Positions 46,505 to 56,778 of a stretch of DNA of 64,000 nt are shown in pieces; positions within the stretch are counted from its first letter, which is position 1; each line of letters begins with the position of its first letter. The DNA is from Icerya purchasi (Eukaryota > Arthropoda > Insecta > Hemiptera > Monophlebidae): positions 170,021,363 through 170,085,362 of the forward strand of contig CM077116.1 of NCBI GenBank assembly GCA_039619475.1. Reading direction: 5' to 3'. Position numbers and translations under genes: made by a program. The notes beneath the pieces were generated by a model. The model did not search any database. It saw only the letters and a list, made by a program, of their open reading frames with translations, and was not told where the DNA came from.

Positions 46505-46815
46505 ATCTCGGCCATTTGTCGCTTCAATTTAATCATTGCCTCCTTTCCATATCATTTTCTCGCTTTCAAACTTCTTCCGCTCACCCTTTCTCTATGAAGT
46601 TGATTATGTTTTGCTTGTATGTTCGGCCTTTTCGGATGAACAATCGTACATTTATTCCACTCTATTAAAATTTGGTACTTCCACTTCCCTTACAAGTGTC
46701 TGTCTTTTACTCTTTCATGTTTTCTCTCTATCCTTATACGTTTAAGAATACATCCTTTTCTAATCTTGCTTTCCAATGCTTAGACTAATGTAAACGTTAA
46801 CGAACCCATAAAAAT
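46505..46815 (+). mobile_element. RNH-LINE C-terminal relic
   Basis: The plus strand contains DYVLLVCSAFSDEQSYIYST, then LLKFGTSTSLTSVCLLLFH, collinear with DADHIFFECSALSAERSLFY and LLRL/LIKLGLPTPYCASYIM of the family. It ends with a family-like 3' UTR (ACGAACCCATAAAAA at about 46800-46815). The tail has become a TAA microsatellite. Confidence 0.65.
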
Positions 46816-46818
46816 AAT

Positions 46819-46873
<55 letters not shown>
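46816..46873. repeat. (TAA)n tail microsatellite
   Basis: About 18 TAA units directly after the RNH-LINE relic's 3' end. It probably grew from the element's A-rich tail. Confidence 0.9.
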
Positions 46874-47125
46874 GGAAAAAAAAAAACGAAATAAATTCAA
46901 CGCATCTAAAACCAGGGATGGGCATTCAATAGCCGTACTTTTCGGGTACCTGCTAGGATGCTAGGACTCGTGCTTATTACTAAACGAATTTATTTTTCAA
47001 CATATGTGCAATGTCAAATTTTGTTTTAATTCACAGCCTAGAGTCGACTCTTAAGAGCTGATTGAGCTTTCTCTGCAAGTCGACTAGCCGATTACATAGT
47101 TTTTTGTTCCATTATTGAATTTCGC
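46874..47125. other. Spacer; possible hAT-type end
   Basis: CAGGGATGGGCATTC at 46913 resembles the start of some hAT elements, but no matching right end was found. Confidence 0.25.
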
Positions 47126-47129
47126 GTAA

Positions 47130-47530
47130 GATGGAAATAATTTGACCGCCACGCGGTCCCGATTTAACGCCGTCAGATTTTTTTTTATGGGGCGATCTGA
47201 AAAGCCGGATATATCAAGACAAACCAGCGGGGACCTATAAACCCTGAAATCAGCCATCAAAAGAGAGGTAGCAGCGATTTCAAGGGCGACTCTTACACAT
47301 CAAATTTCCAAAAAAAGATTAGTTGAATATCAACAGCTCCGGGGAGTGATTATCTTTTAGGAGGTTTGTTTAAAAAATGAACTACATTTATTTTTCTTTC
47401 TTTTTTTAATGAATTACAAGTTAAATGGCGTAATTTCTACTTTATTTTCGTATTTGAGGTAGGATACCTCGAACGATCATCGTTTACGAAGCGTTTGAAA
47501 GTGAGGATATCATTATTTTAGCCCGCCCTG
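47130..47530 (+). mobile_element. DDE transposon 3' relic with terminal repeat
   Basis: The plus strand reads PRGPDLTPSDFFLWGDLKSR, then IYQDKPAGTYKP and a stop. This is the third catalytic Asp block and following tail of an IS630/Tc1/mariner-type transposase. In shifted frames a decayed C-terminus follows (EVAAISRATLTHQISKKRL). The sequence ends at 47530 with ATTTTAGCCCGCCCTG followed by TA, a plausible terminal repeat and TA target. The 5' two-thirds are missing. Confidence 0.7.
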
Positions 47531-47532
47531 TA

Positions 47533-49064
47533 TTATAAGTTCTGATTTGATGTGACTTTAAAATAATCACTCTGTATTGTTCAGTACGAGCATATAATAT
47601 AAAAACCTCGTTATTCACACCGGATCGTACGAAAACAATTATAAAATTCTATATAAGAATACGGACTGAGAGTAGTAGTAAACAATATGTGCTATTTTAA
47701 TCATATGGAATTTTTCACGATTCAATTGGATTATTTTCCAATTTACGGCGTATTTCAAAAATTGAAAGGTTCATTATCGAAACCGGTCAATTAACGTCAG
47801 CCGAGGTACAGTATCATCAAATATTTATTTCCAGCCCAGCAGCTTTCGTTTTTTAACTTGGCGGTACACAACATTTCGTGTTTCGGGGCAAGAAAAAGTT
47901 CAGCGAAATTAATCGAAAACGTCAGTATAAATGATGATCTATTCGTAATGAAATGAAACAAACAGATTTTCTAAGAAAACACACACTCGCGTAAATGTAG
48001 ACTTATGTCGCTGCTTTATACTCCGTGTACGTTTAAAAGAAGTCGATTTAAAATCGACTTTGAAATATTTATAATGCAACAGCGTTTTTGCGCTTATTGC
48101 ACGATATAACTGGCCATGTGCAAAGTGGCCATATTCATACATGCATACATATATATCTAAACGCACACACACACGTGTATGGTAGAGCTATTTAATAATA
48201 ACTGCAAATTCTGGAAAATATAAATATCACCATGACGACCATATCTGTCCGTAAATACACTTTATGTTTTCCCTGACGATTTGTACGTTCGCCTGCCTCT
48301 ATTTATTTATATACTCTTTCGACGAAGAAACAATTTTCTTATTCACAGCGTGCGAACGCAAACGATCCCGCGTATTTCTCAGAAAACGAAAGAAAATTAT
48401 TTCGTCCGCGCAACTTTTTTACCATTTCTTCGTACAATTTCATTTTTCCCGAAAAAGCAAAAAAAAAATCATCCTTTATTCCTAATTCAATTATAATTTG
48501 CCATTCGCGTTGTATCGATAATTTTCGATTAAAATGATTCCGAGAAAAATATAATACGGTGTGTTCCTGTCAACGTATCGATGTTTGAAATTCCGACCGA
48601 ATGTGCTGCATTATATACGAGATTTGTACTCTAATTTACAAATTGCTTCAGAGCGAACTTTTTTTACACAATATCATCCGAGGATTATAGATAATAAATC
48701 GGAACTTTTTCTTTTTTTCTTATTTAAATAACGTATGGAGAACCCGCAAGGCAACCACGCCCGTCTGTAGGTTCTCAACACAGCTATAACCTTTATTTGT
48801 AATAAAACTACAATCATACAATTAACCGCAAATAAATAACAAATGTGTTGTAATTCTTGAAACAAAAAAAAAAAACGTAATATAACTTTCTGCTAAAAAT
48901 AACCGAAGAACGCATAATCAAAAAATAAACAAAACAAAGCAAAAAAAAAAACAATTTCCTACACCGTCCAAAATAGCAATTCATATAAAAAAACTACAAG
49001 AAAAAAAAATGTGAAAAACAAACACATAATCCTTCCACTTCTCTTATCAATTGCAGTCATTGTA
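47533..49064. other. No gene recognised; 1.5 kb
   Basis: AT-rich DNA without a recognisable domain, RNA gene or repeat. Short frames on both strands (for example 48264-48496) are not supported by motifs. A runs are frequent near 48860-49010. Confidence 0.4.
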
Positions 49065-49550
49065 ATTTTTTTTTTTTTTTTTGGGGACTCACTAACAAAG
49101 CGCATTGACCCATGTTCGACAAGAAAGAAAGGTATTGCTGAATTAATTTAGATTCGTACGCGGTCAGATATCGCATCAATGAGGGATACAAGGGAAGCGA
49201 CAACAGATAACGAAGGAAAGAAGAGAACAGATGCAGCACTGATATCAAGTCTCAGAAGTTGAGAGTAGAGAAGGAAACGTTCAGACGATAGAGTGGAACA
49301 TTCGAAAAGGATATGGCTAGAATTACATTCGTGGACATCATTTGGAGGATGTAGCGGACAGTAAGGAGAGTCTGAAACTCGATAGCGAGATGAAGGAAGC
49401 AAACTATGATCGAAGAGCGCAATCGACATAAGGAGGAAATAAAATAGCACCGCAAAGACGGGAATTTATGAAACCAAGGATTAACTTACGGCTGAATAGA
49501 AAAATTTAAGAGGAAAATTGGTTAGAAAAGGAGGAAGGGTATGAGTTTTA
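49065..49550 (-). mobile_element. RNH-LINE C-terminal copy with A tail
   Basis: The minus strand reads FDHSLLPSSRYRVSDSPYCP, then LHPPNDVHECNSSHILFECS and LSSERFLLYSQLLRLDISA, ending AISDRVRI and a stop. A 3' UTR of about 65 bp and an A tail follow (T run at 49065-49082 on the plus strand). The Cys/His block CPLHPPN...HECN..HILFEC is almost complete, though a deletion has removed the TPYCASYIM segment. The copy is 5'-truncated; its edge near 49550 is approximate. Confidence 0.8.
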
Positions 49551-49624
49551 AAAACCTATAATGGAATTTTTTAGACGATGCAAGTAAATTATTAGCAATA
49601 AACTTACTAATAGGGAGTAGTCCA

Positions 49625-50011
49625 TTAACAGCTGCACCACGAGATGGTCAACTCTTTAATTTCCTTATATACCAGCATGGCTCGGAATCTAAAGGAACTC
49701 AATCTGAATGCGGTAAGTTTGGAAAAGGAGTCATTGTAGTTGTTCGGCAGCCAATTTTTAATTTCTAGCAAGCAATTTTTTTTATTCCTAATGTTCATGA
49801 TATCCATCGAAATTGTCCCTAACAAGTCAATCAGTACGGAGTCCTTTGTTTTATTAATAAAGTTATTTACACCCTTAGGCTTAATATATGCAACTTTGGA
49901 CGAAGCTCTAGTTATCCTCACTACATTCCTGGTTTTAAGACCGGAAGGATGCAGCTTATAATCATATAACATAAACAGATAATACCTCAGTTTAGCCGGT
50001 AATTCTTCCAT
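49625..50011 (-). CDS. Unclassified 128-codon open frame
   Basis: Starts MEELPAKLRYYLFMLYDYKL and ends with TISWCSC. The later part (IRNKKNCLLEIKNWLPNN) loosely recalls the end of CR1/L2-type LINE proteins, where FK.KLK.WLL-like segments are common. Without RT motifs nearby this is not decisive. It is free of stops over 387 bp, long for this AT-rich window, but has no splice or promoter context. It could be a LINE remnant or a host exon. Confidence 0.25.
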   Translation of the reverse strand: MEELPAKLRYYLFMLYDYKLHPSGLKTRNVVRITRASSKVAYIKPKGVNNFINKTKDSVLIDLLGTISMDIMNIRNKKNCLLEIKNWLPNNYNDSFSKLTAFRLSSFRFRAMLVYKEIKELTISWCSC

Positions 50012-51105
50012 TTCCGATTACCCCTTCCTTGACTTAAATCCTTTTTTGCTGGCGATACATGTACTACATTTATAAATAACATTAGCCGAAGTAGACAATA
50101 ATTCAGGGTCTCCTTCGGATATTCAAATAATATTTATCTTTATTAATACTACTTCCGTTTGCTAGTGCTGAAGGTGAGAGGACATTAAGCGAAATTCCTA
50201 GCACACTTTATTTTATATATTTTTCGGATGTTTTTGTTCGGTCGAATTTTTCGGGTCATCATTTTTATTTACCAAAAGACTAATTCAAAGGTCCCTTTTA
50301 TATTCCGCCAAAAAGCAACACTAAAATGTCTTCCAACTCGAGAGATATGTGCTATTAAACATGTTTTGCTTTAAGCGGTAACCGAATAAGAACGGGAATT
50401 TCAGATTCCGTAAAGCTTTTGAAAAAAAGGCTATTTATCATATGTTCTCGTACAAAAAGTGTCCCCAGATTATCAATTATTTTGCTTTCTTTCATTTCGA
50501 AAAAAAGGTGTAAACATCTTATGCGACAGAATATAGTAAACAATTTACGAAGGCGTCAAAAAGTAGTGAAATAAGGATGGAGCATAGAATGAGAGTGATC
50601 ATTTTCCTTTTATTATTTAATAGTCGGGCAGATTTTCAGACACGGACATGGAAATCGAAAATAAATTGGAAAATTCTCATTTTCCGCTTGAAAATGATAA
50701 AAATTTACAATATAAAATAGCTAGAAAAAAAAAAATGGTCAGCATAAGTGTAAGCAACCAAAATTCGCATAGAGTACAATTCTGCCCCAGTTAAAAACCA
50801 GCATTTCTTATTTCGGAATATAATGAACACCGATTATATTATCGCGAAAGAAATTTCGTGTTTACAATGAAGATTTAAATAAAAATAAGAAATAATACGA
50901 ACGGTGTTATCTTCCAAGGTTTTGATGACCAAACAAATCTAGCAATCAGAAATAATTAAACGTCGTCAACTCTGCCGTTTGGAATTGAAATCTCCTCTTA
51001 CGTAAAGGAAGTAGATTCCGATAAAATAGTTTTTTTAAAAAATAAAAATATCGACTTCAAGGTTCACTCTCGGAAGCTTAATAAAAATGCGCGGAAAAGT
51101 AAAAA
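50012..51105. other. No gene recognised
   Basis: About 1.1 kb, AT-rich. Frames are short and without motifs. Confidence 0.4.
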
Positions 51106-51109
51106 TTAA

Positions 51110-51889
51110 TTATAGCGTAATCTTAAAGTTGGTATTTATTACGATCATCATTAAACGTCTAAAGAAGAATTAGTAGATTTTATAAATAAACTGAGGACCA
51201 TAAGTGAAAACTAGGGCCGCAAAGGGAATCAGTCCAAGGATAATTATTGACAGAGCCAAACGGAATCAGTAAACTACGAAGGGGAAATTGCCGGATACGA
51301 AGTAATAAGCGAATTTAAAATTACCTTGGATCATCAATTACAAACTCAGGGAGATGTGAAAAATAAATTCGCAGACGCCTTACACAGCGATGCAACAAGG
51401 AAACTCAAAAAAATATGGAAATATACACGAATATAACGAAAAACACTAAGCTAAAACTAGTTAATTCACACACTGATCTTCCCGACTGCAACGTACGCAT
51501 CAGAAACATGGACCACCAAAGAAACAGATAGAAATCGGATAAATGCCTTAGAGATGGGAACATACAGAAAAACGCTCTGAGACCACTGCACGCCGAACTA
51601 AAACAATTCAGTTCTAAACGAGCTAAAAATCGATAACAGATTGCTAATTAGAATAAATAAAGGTGTTATAATAAAATATTTCGGTCGCGTGGCGAGAAAA
51701 ATAAACTCGATGGAAAGAGCTATTTTATACAGGGGGTAAGGCATGTAGAAAGCGATCAAGAGAAAGATGTACCGTACGATGGACTAATGAAATAAAGGCA
51801 CTATAACTAGGTACGGCGCGTCGGAAGCATTCAACGTGGCAAAGGACCGGGATAAATGGAAATAAATCGTAAAAGGAACATGTCACCAT
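51110..51889 (+). mobile_element. RTE-like LINE relic, RT end to C-terminus
   Basis: Scattered plus-strand signatures in order: a KYLG-type block (FKYLGS region near 51315), then TATYASETWTTKETDRNRIN near 51490-51540, ALEMGTYRKTL, then VIIKYFGRVARKINSMERAI near 51665-51720, and AKDRDKWK near 51840. This is the same C-terminal region seen at 21.4 kb and 26.2-26.6 kb, from a different lineage (FGRVARK instead of FGHxMR). Many stops. A MITE interrupts its last part. Confidence 0.7.
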
Positions 51890-52249
51890 GCAGGGCCGTA
51901 TCTAGACCGAAATTTCGGAAGTGGTTACAAAAATATTTTTAATATTTATATATATATTTATATATGTACGTGTGTCTGTGTGTATTATCATGAAATATAT
52001 TTATTTATAAATAGTACACCAAAGCCTTGTGGTCAATTATGATATATGCAATATTTGAACACTATAATAGAAACAAATAAAAAATAGACGTTTCCATAGA
52101 ATTCATAAAAATTTTAATTTTCTTTTATCAAAAATTGAAAAGAAATCAATTTATTCTGAATTTCAGTCCATTTAATTCAAGCGGTTATTATTTCGCAGAC
52201 ATTTCGGGAGGGTTTGGACCCTGAAAAGCCTCCTTCAGATACGGCCGTG
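51890..52249 (-). mobile_element. hAT-like MITE, complete copy 2
   Basis: Terminal inverted repeats CAGGGCCGTATCTA at the left and, on the complementary strand, CACGGCCGTATCTG at the right. The 8-mer GTCACCAT flanks it (51882-51889 and 52249-52256, the right copy overlapping the end by one base depending on how the boundary is drawn). An 8-bp target duplication and CAGGG-type ends are hAT features. It has no coding capacity and must be mobilised in trans. Confidence 0.8.
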
Positions 52250-52300
52250 TCACCATATCCTTACGTAGTACAATGAGCTTGATGATGATATAGCTCTTAA
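52250..52300 (+). mobile_element. Tail of RTE-like relic beyond the MITE
   Basis: After the MITE the sequence resumes with TCACCAT and continues to GAGCTTGATGATGATAT, the short GAT-type repeat tail characteristic of some RTE-like LINEs. This places the MITE inside the RTE 3' end. Confidence 0.6.
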
Positions 52301-52698
52301 ATATTATGATTACTCTTAAACAATATTAATTTTAGGGAAGTCGGCTAAAAATTAAAATTACAACAATAATTAAAAACCGCACTAAATGAGCGTTATATTA
52401 ATTTTTTATGACCGGAGTACCGAAAACATCTGAATAATACAGGGTTTTTAATTGCTGCAGTTCGCCGATTAAAGGGTATTAATTTGGTTTAAGAATAATC
52501 GTAATATTCAAATTACTTTGAATTATCTTTTATCGAGAAGTACTTTTCACTTTTTAATGCGCTTTCTTCTTTTCTTTTTTTTAATTTGTAGAGCAAATTT
52601 TGAAATCATTTTTTTAGAAAAAAAAAAAACAAAACATTTTACAATTTTTAGTGTAAATATGTTTGAGTGACAACAGACGAACCTAAAGCTACTGTGCT
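52301..52698. other. Flank of the Jockey insertion
   Basis: AT-rich spacer with no motif. It joins smoothly to 55117 onward when the Jockey element is removed. Confidence 0.5.
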
Positions 52699-52710
52699 AC
52701 TTTCGGGACT

Positions 52711-53218
52711 CGGTGCGGATTGGAATGCCAAGCATACAGCGTGGGGCTCCAGGGTAACTAATACCAGGGGACGTGTGTTCAAACAAGCACTGGAAAGTCA
52801 CAATGCTAACTACATATCAACAAGAGAACCAACGTATTGGCCAACTGATAATCGTAAAATACCAGACCTTTTAGATTTTTTTATTACAAAAGGCATTGCC
52901 AGTTATTATGCAGAAATAAATTCTTCTTTCGATCTTTTCTCAGACCATTCTTCAATTGTTTTAACCCTTGGTGATTCAGTAATATGCAGAGAAAACCCGA
53001 TATATTTGTATAATCATAAAACAGACTGGAATTCCTTTGAGGAATACTTAGACTCAAAATTAGATCTAAAAATCCCATTAAAAAGCCAAACTGACATCGA
53101 GAATGCCGTGGAATATATAACTAGGGAGATTCAAACAGCAGCAACTTTGAATACTCCTTCTATTGATATATACAAAAAAAAAAAAATTATCCTATTTTGG
53201 TTCGTCAGCTTGTTTTAG
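52711..53218 (+). CDS. Jockey-type ORF2, endonuclease C-terminal half
   Basis: The open frame begins in flanking DNA at 52667; element sequence starts at ADWNAKHTAWGSRV (normally GGDxNAKH, a catalytic block of apurinic-type endonucleases). It continues through STREPTYWPTDNRKIPDLLD and LFSDHSSIVL (SDH catalytic pair). It ends at 53218 because of a frame slip at a 13-A run (53173-53185); the RT follows in the next frame. One A gained or lost in this run would explain it. The enzyme nicks target DNA to start reverse transcription. Confidence 0.85.
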
Positions 53219-54972
53219 AAAAGAGAAAGCTTAGGCGAAAATGGTTTCAGACAGGAAATCCATCAGACAAAAAACAACTTAATAATAAAACCAAAGAACT
53301 CAAAAAATTATTAGCAGAAATTAAAAATAAAACTTTTAATAATTACTTACTTAAACTCTCGCCATTAGCGGCGGATGATTATTCTTTGTGTAAGTGTACA
53401 AAAAACATTAAACAATCAAAAAATTGCATTCCTCCGATAAAACATGGCAATGGGTCTTGGGCGAAAGATCAAAAGCAAATAGCGAATTTATTTGTCACCT
53501 ACTTGGCAACAGTTTTTAAGCCGAACTTAACGGCTGCTACGGACAAAGAAGTCGATGACTTTTTAAAAAGTCCTGGCCAGTTATCCTCTCCTATCAAGTC
53601 AGCGTCACCTCAAGAGGTGAAAAACATACTTAAAACGCTGAAATGGAGAAAGAGTCCCGGTTTTGATTTAATAACCGCGGAACTACTGAATAGACTTCCA
53701 CGGAAGGCTGTAATGTTGCTGACATTTATATGTAACGCAATACTTCGCCTACATTATTTTCCGGTGCAATGGAAGTTTGCGCAAATTATTATGATTGCGA
53801 AACCGGGCAAAAATCCGCATGCTGTTACGTCTTATCGTCCCATTTCCTTGTTGCCTGTTATGTCGAAGGTAATAGAGAAATTGGTATTAAATAGATTGCA
53901 GCCATACCTATATAATATAATTCCACAACATCAATTCGGTTTCTTAAAACAGCACTCCACGGTGGATCAGCTGCACAGAGTGGTAAGTGTAATAGAAAAA
54001 AGTTTAGAAACAAAAAATGTGTGTACCGCGGCATTTCTGGATGTCCAACAGGCTTTTGATAAAGTCTGGCATAATGGTCTATTATATAAATTAAAAATTT
54101 TGTTACCAACTAGGTTATATCTCTTGTTGAGTTCATATCTGCATAACCGATATTTCCAGGTGCGCTATGAACACACATTTTCAGAACTATATCCAGTTCA
54201 AGCAGGAGTGCCCCAGGGATCAGTTCTGGGACCCACGCTGCACTTGATATATACAGCAGACTTTCCTGTACCGGAAAATGTTCAGGTAGCTACATTTGCT
54301 GACGACACGGCATTACTTGCGTCACATTCAGATCCGACGATAGCAAATGAAAATCTTCAGAAGGCCCTTATCGAAGCAGAAAACTGGTTTAAAAAGTGGA
54401 AAATTCAGATCAACGAAAGTAAATCGGTAAACATTCATTTCACGAATAGAAAAGTCATAACCCCAACTGTTAGGATAAATGGACTGGAATTGCCCGTGAG
54501 AATAACAGTTAAGTACTTGGGATTACACCTAGATAGTCGTTTAACATGGAAGCAGCATATTCAGACAAAGAAAAGAGAAATAGATATTCGTGTTAAAAAA
54601 ATGTACTGGCTTCTAGGAAGAAATAGCGTTTTAAGTATTGATAATAAAAGTTTGATATACACAAGTATCTTGAAGCCTATTTGGACCTACGGAGTACAGC
54701 TTTGGGGTTGTGCTAAACCTACAAATCTGAAGATAATACAGACCGCGCAGAATAAAATCCTTAGGCTCGTAACCAAGGCGCCATGGTATGTATCAAATCA
54801 AACTTTGCATCAAGATTTAGGGATAGAGTATGTGGCAGATGTTATTAAAACTCATGCCCGAAGACACGCAGAAAGACTTGAAAGTCATCCGAATAAACTT
54901 GCTGCTGGATTGCTACATACTGCTAATGATAGGAGGCGGCTGAAGCGTAAGAAACCTCATGACCTTGTTTAA
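53197..54972 (+). CDS. Jockey-type ORF2, reverse transcriptase and C-terminus, intact
   Basis: A 591-codon uninterrupted frame. RT motifs in order: LKWRKSPGFDLI, SYRPISLLPVMSKVIEKLV, FLDVQQAFDKVWHNGLLYKL (Asp282), AGVPQGSVLGP, TFADDTALLAS (Asp369, Asp370), KYLGLHLDSRLTWKQHI. The C-terminus has YGVQLWGCAKPTNLKIIQ and APWYVSNQTLHQDLGIEYVAD, as in Jockey-clade elements. The catalytic triad is intact. Its upstream endonuclease half is in another frame. With the frame slip and missing 5' end it cannot move by itself, but it is the least damaged RT in the window and probably a recent arrival. Confidence 0.9.
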   Translation: MVRQLVLEKRKLRRKWFQTGNPSDKKQLNNKTKELKKLLAEIKNKTFNNYLLKLSPLAADDYSLCKCTKNIKQSKNCIPPIKHGNGSWAKDQKQIANLFVTYLATVFKPNLTAATDKEVDDFLKSPGQLSSPIKSASPQEVKNILKTLKWRKSPGFDLITAELLNRLPRKAVMLLTFICNAILRLHYFPVQWKFAQIIMIAKPGKNPHAVTSYRPISLLPVMSKVIEKLVLNRLQPYLYNIIPQHQFGFLKQHSTVDQLHRVVSVIEKSLETKNVCTAAFLDVQQAFDKVWHNGLLYKLKILLPTRLYLLLSSYLHNRYFQVRYEHTFSELYPVQAGVPQGSVLGPTLHLIYTADFPVPENVQVATFADDTALLASHSDPTIANENLQKALIEAENWFKKWKIQINESKSVNIHFTNRKVITPTVRINGLELPVRITVKYLGLHLDSRLTWKQHIQTKKREIDIRVKKMYWLLGRNSVLSIDNKSLIYTSILKPIWTYGVQLWGCAKPTNLKIIQTAQNKILRLVTKAPWYVSNQTLHQDLGIEYVADVIKTHARRHAERLESHPNKLAAGLLHTANDRRRLKRKKPHDLV

Positions 54973-55116
54973 GGTAAAGTTTATCGGGTAGGTACTATTG
55001 GGTACTTCTCCCTTCATGCTAAATATTTCCCTGTTAAGAATATTGCTAAATGGCCTAGATGGCCAGTTTGTAATACAATAACAATTTAAAAAAAAAAAAA
55101 AACAACTTTCGGGACT

Positions 55117-56640
55117 GTGTAAAGAAGAGTTCTGTACTGGTGTTCAAGAGTGTAATGTTCAAATTTGCGTCAATAATCGGCTTGTTAGTAGCGTATTGTG
55201 CAAGTTACTCATTCTGTCTTTGTTCGACTCCTCATTTGCATAAATTAACGTTATTTCAAGTCGCTCGCGTTCATAGCGTTTATAATTTTAAAATTTTTGT
55301 TTTTTTTTTCTTCTGATAATACTATATTAGTAAAATATATCTTCAGCGAGACTCCCTTTTTTGGCGCTTATTATACTGAGTATTCACCGATATTATCGTT
55401 AACATCCATATCATCACTAATTAGGGTACACTTTCAAATAAACAAGGGGATCGTCATTTGAATATTACTGCGTACAGTTGAAATTCGTGCGCGGTAATGA
55501 CACACGCGTGTAATATTTCCGTCATTGGAAGTTTGCAAATGGCACAATGGGGGTTTCAATTTTCATTATTCGAATCTATATTTGTCCGCGGTTAAGATTC
55601 ATAATATGTTAAGCCAGCCGCGTTCGTCGCCCTTTTTCAAAATGTTGGTCCTTAATTTTTAAAATTTCAAAGGTTCGTATGTTTCCTACATTCCGATGAG
55701 GAAAAAAGTCCAACCTGCGTTTCCAACATTGGTAATTGTTTTAAAGTATCAATCATGTTTGTTATATTAATAAAAATTATTTCTCTAAAAGAGACCTCCT
55801 TTTTGTAATGTAAATAATCATACAGACTCATACGATACCATCGTTGACCGGTGCAAATAAACAAAGAGTGTCGTTAGCATCAAAAAAAAAAAAAAGCATC
55901 ACTGACTAAATAATCAAAAGTTACGCGCCTAAGCAAACGTACAAAAGAAAAAAAAAACGTATTATTTTTTTTCTTTTTATTTATTTATTTTTTAAGCCGG
56001 CGAAAATAAAAAATATGACAGAACCAAAACACGATCAAGATGGAAAGGAAAAGAAAATTTGAAAAACTGTTCCCATTGGTTTAAAAGTCGCCAATAAGAC
56101 TATGCCGATGTGTCTGGTGGAAACGGACAGGAAGAAACAAGGAACAAATAGCACATGACGTCGGAAGTGCAAAATCTGGAAAAATCCTGAAGCGCTTTTT
56201 CTTTCACGCGGCTTAACATTCGCTTAAATTATAGAAAAGAAAATATTTTTAACAAGAAATGAAGAACCCAATTAAAATGATTTTTTTCCTTTTTTTTCCT
56301 CGTACGTTTTTCTCTTAGTGATTTTATGCAGTGAATGAATAGTAATAAATGGTCAAAAAGTGACTTATTTATTTCTAATGGATTTGAAAACACTTTTTTC
56401 TAAATAATCATCATAGAGTACCGCTTGATGTCGGTCTTCATACAGCGAACCAAAACTAACTTAACTGGATAAATTAAAAAAAAACTACGATAAATTTTTT
56501 AAAAAAATTACAAAATTAAACCTAAATTATCGCACTGTTCGGATCACTCAAGTTCACGAAATATTTAAATTTAAACAAGATACACAATTAAATATTTGAA
56601 GCTGTCATGATAGATATAATTAGGAAAACGATGTAGACAC
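55117..56640. other. No gene recognised; 1.5 kb
   Basis: AT-rich. The part 55765-55860 is loosely similar to 9115-9240 (old dispersed repeat). No coding motif. A runs at 55881-55894 and nearby. Confidence 0.4.
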
Positions 56641-56643
56641 CAC

Positions 56644-56778
56644 GTTCGAAAGTGTTTTTATTTTTGTATTTAACGTTTCGGGGAAAGCTTACACATACCA
56701 ATCATCAGAAATTCTGATGACTGGTGTGTGTAAACTTTCCCCGAAACGTTAAATACAAAAATAAAAACACTTTTGAAC
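56644..56778. repeat. 135-bp palindrome with CTGATGA and GAAAC blocks
   Basis: Arms of about 66 bp meet at 56710 with no spacer and few mismatches. The right half reads CTGATGA, 22 bases, then GAAACGTT. The same two blocks occur in the hairpin at 31.4-31.5 kb. They are the conserved core pieces of hammerhead ribozymes described in Penelope-like element repeats. The 22 intervening bases do not form a good stem II by eye, so activity is unlikely. Confidence 0.7.

Larger units (their letters stand above)
52711..55104 (+). mobile_element. Jockey-type LINE, 5'-truncated, perfect 12-bp TSD
   Basis: Bracketed by identical ACTTTCGGGACT at 52699-52710 and 55105-55116. The element starts exactly in the endonuclease GDxNAKH motif and ends with a 3' UTR and A tail (55088-55102). 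It is 2394 bp long. Truncated 5' end, A tail and duplication show target-primed integration. It is a distinct copy from the 40-45 kb element: proteins are similar throughout but clearly different in sequence. Confidence 0.92.
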
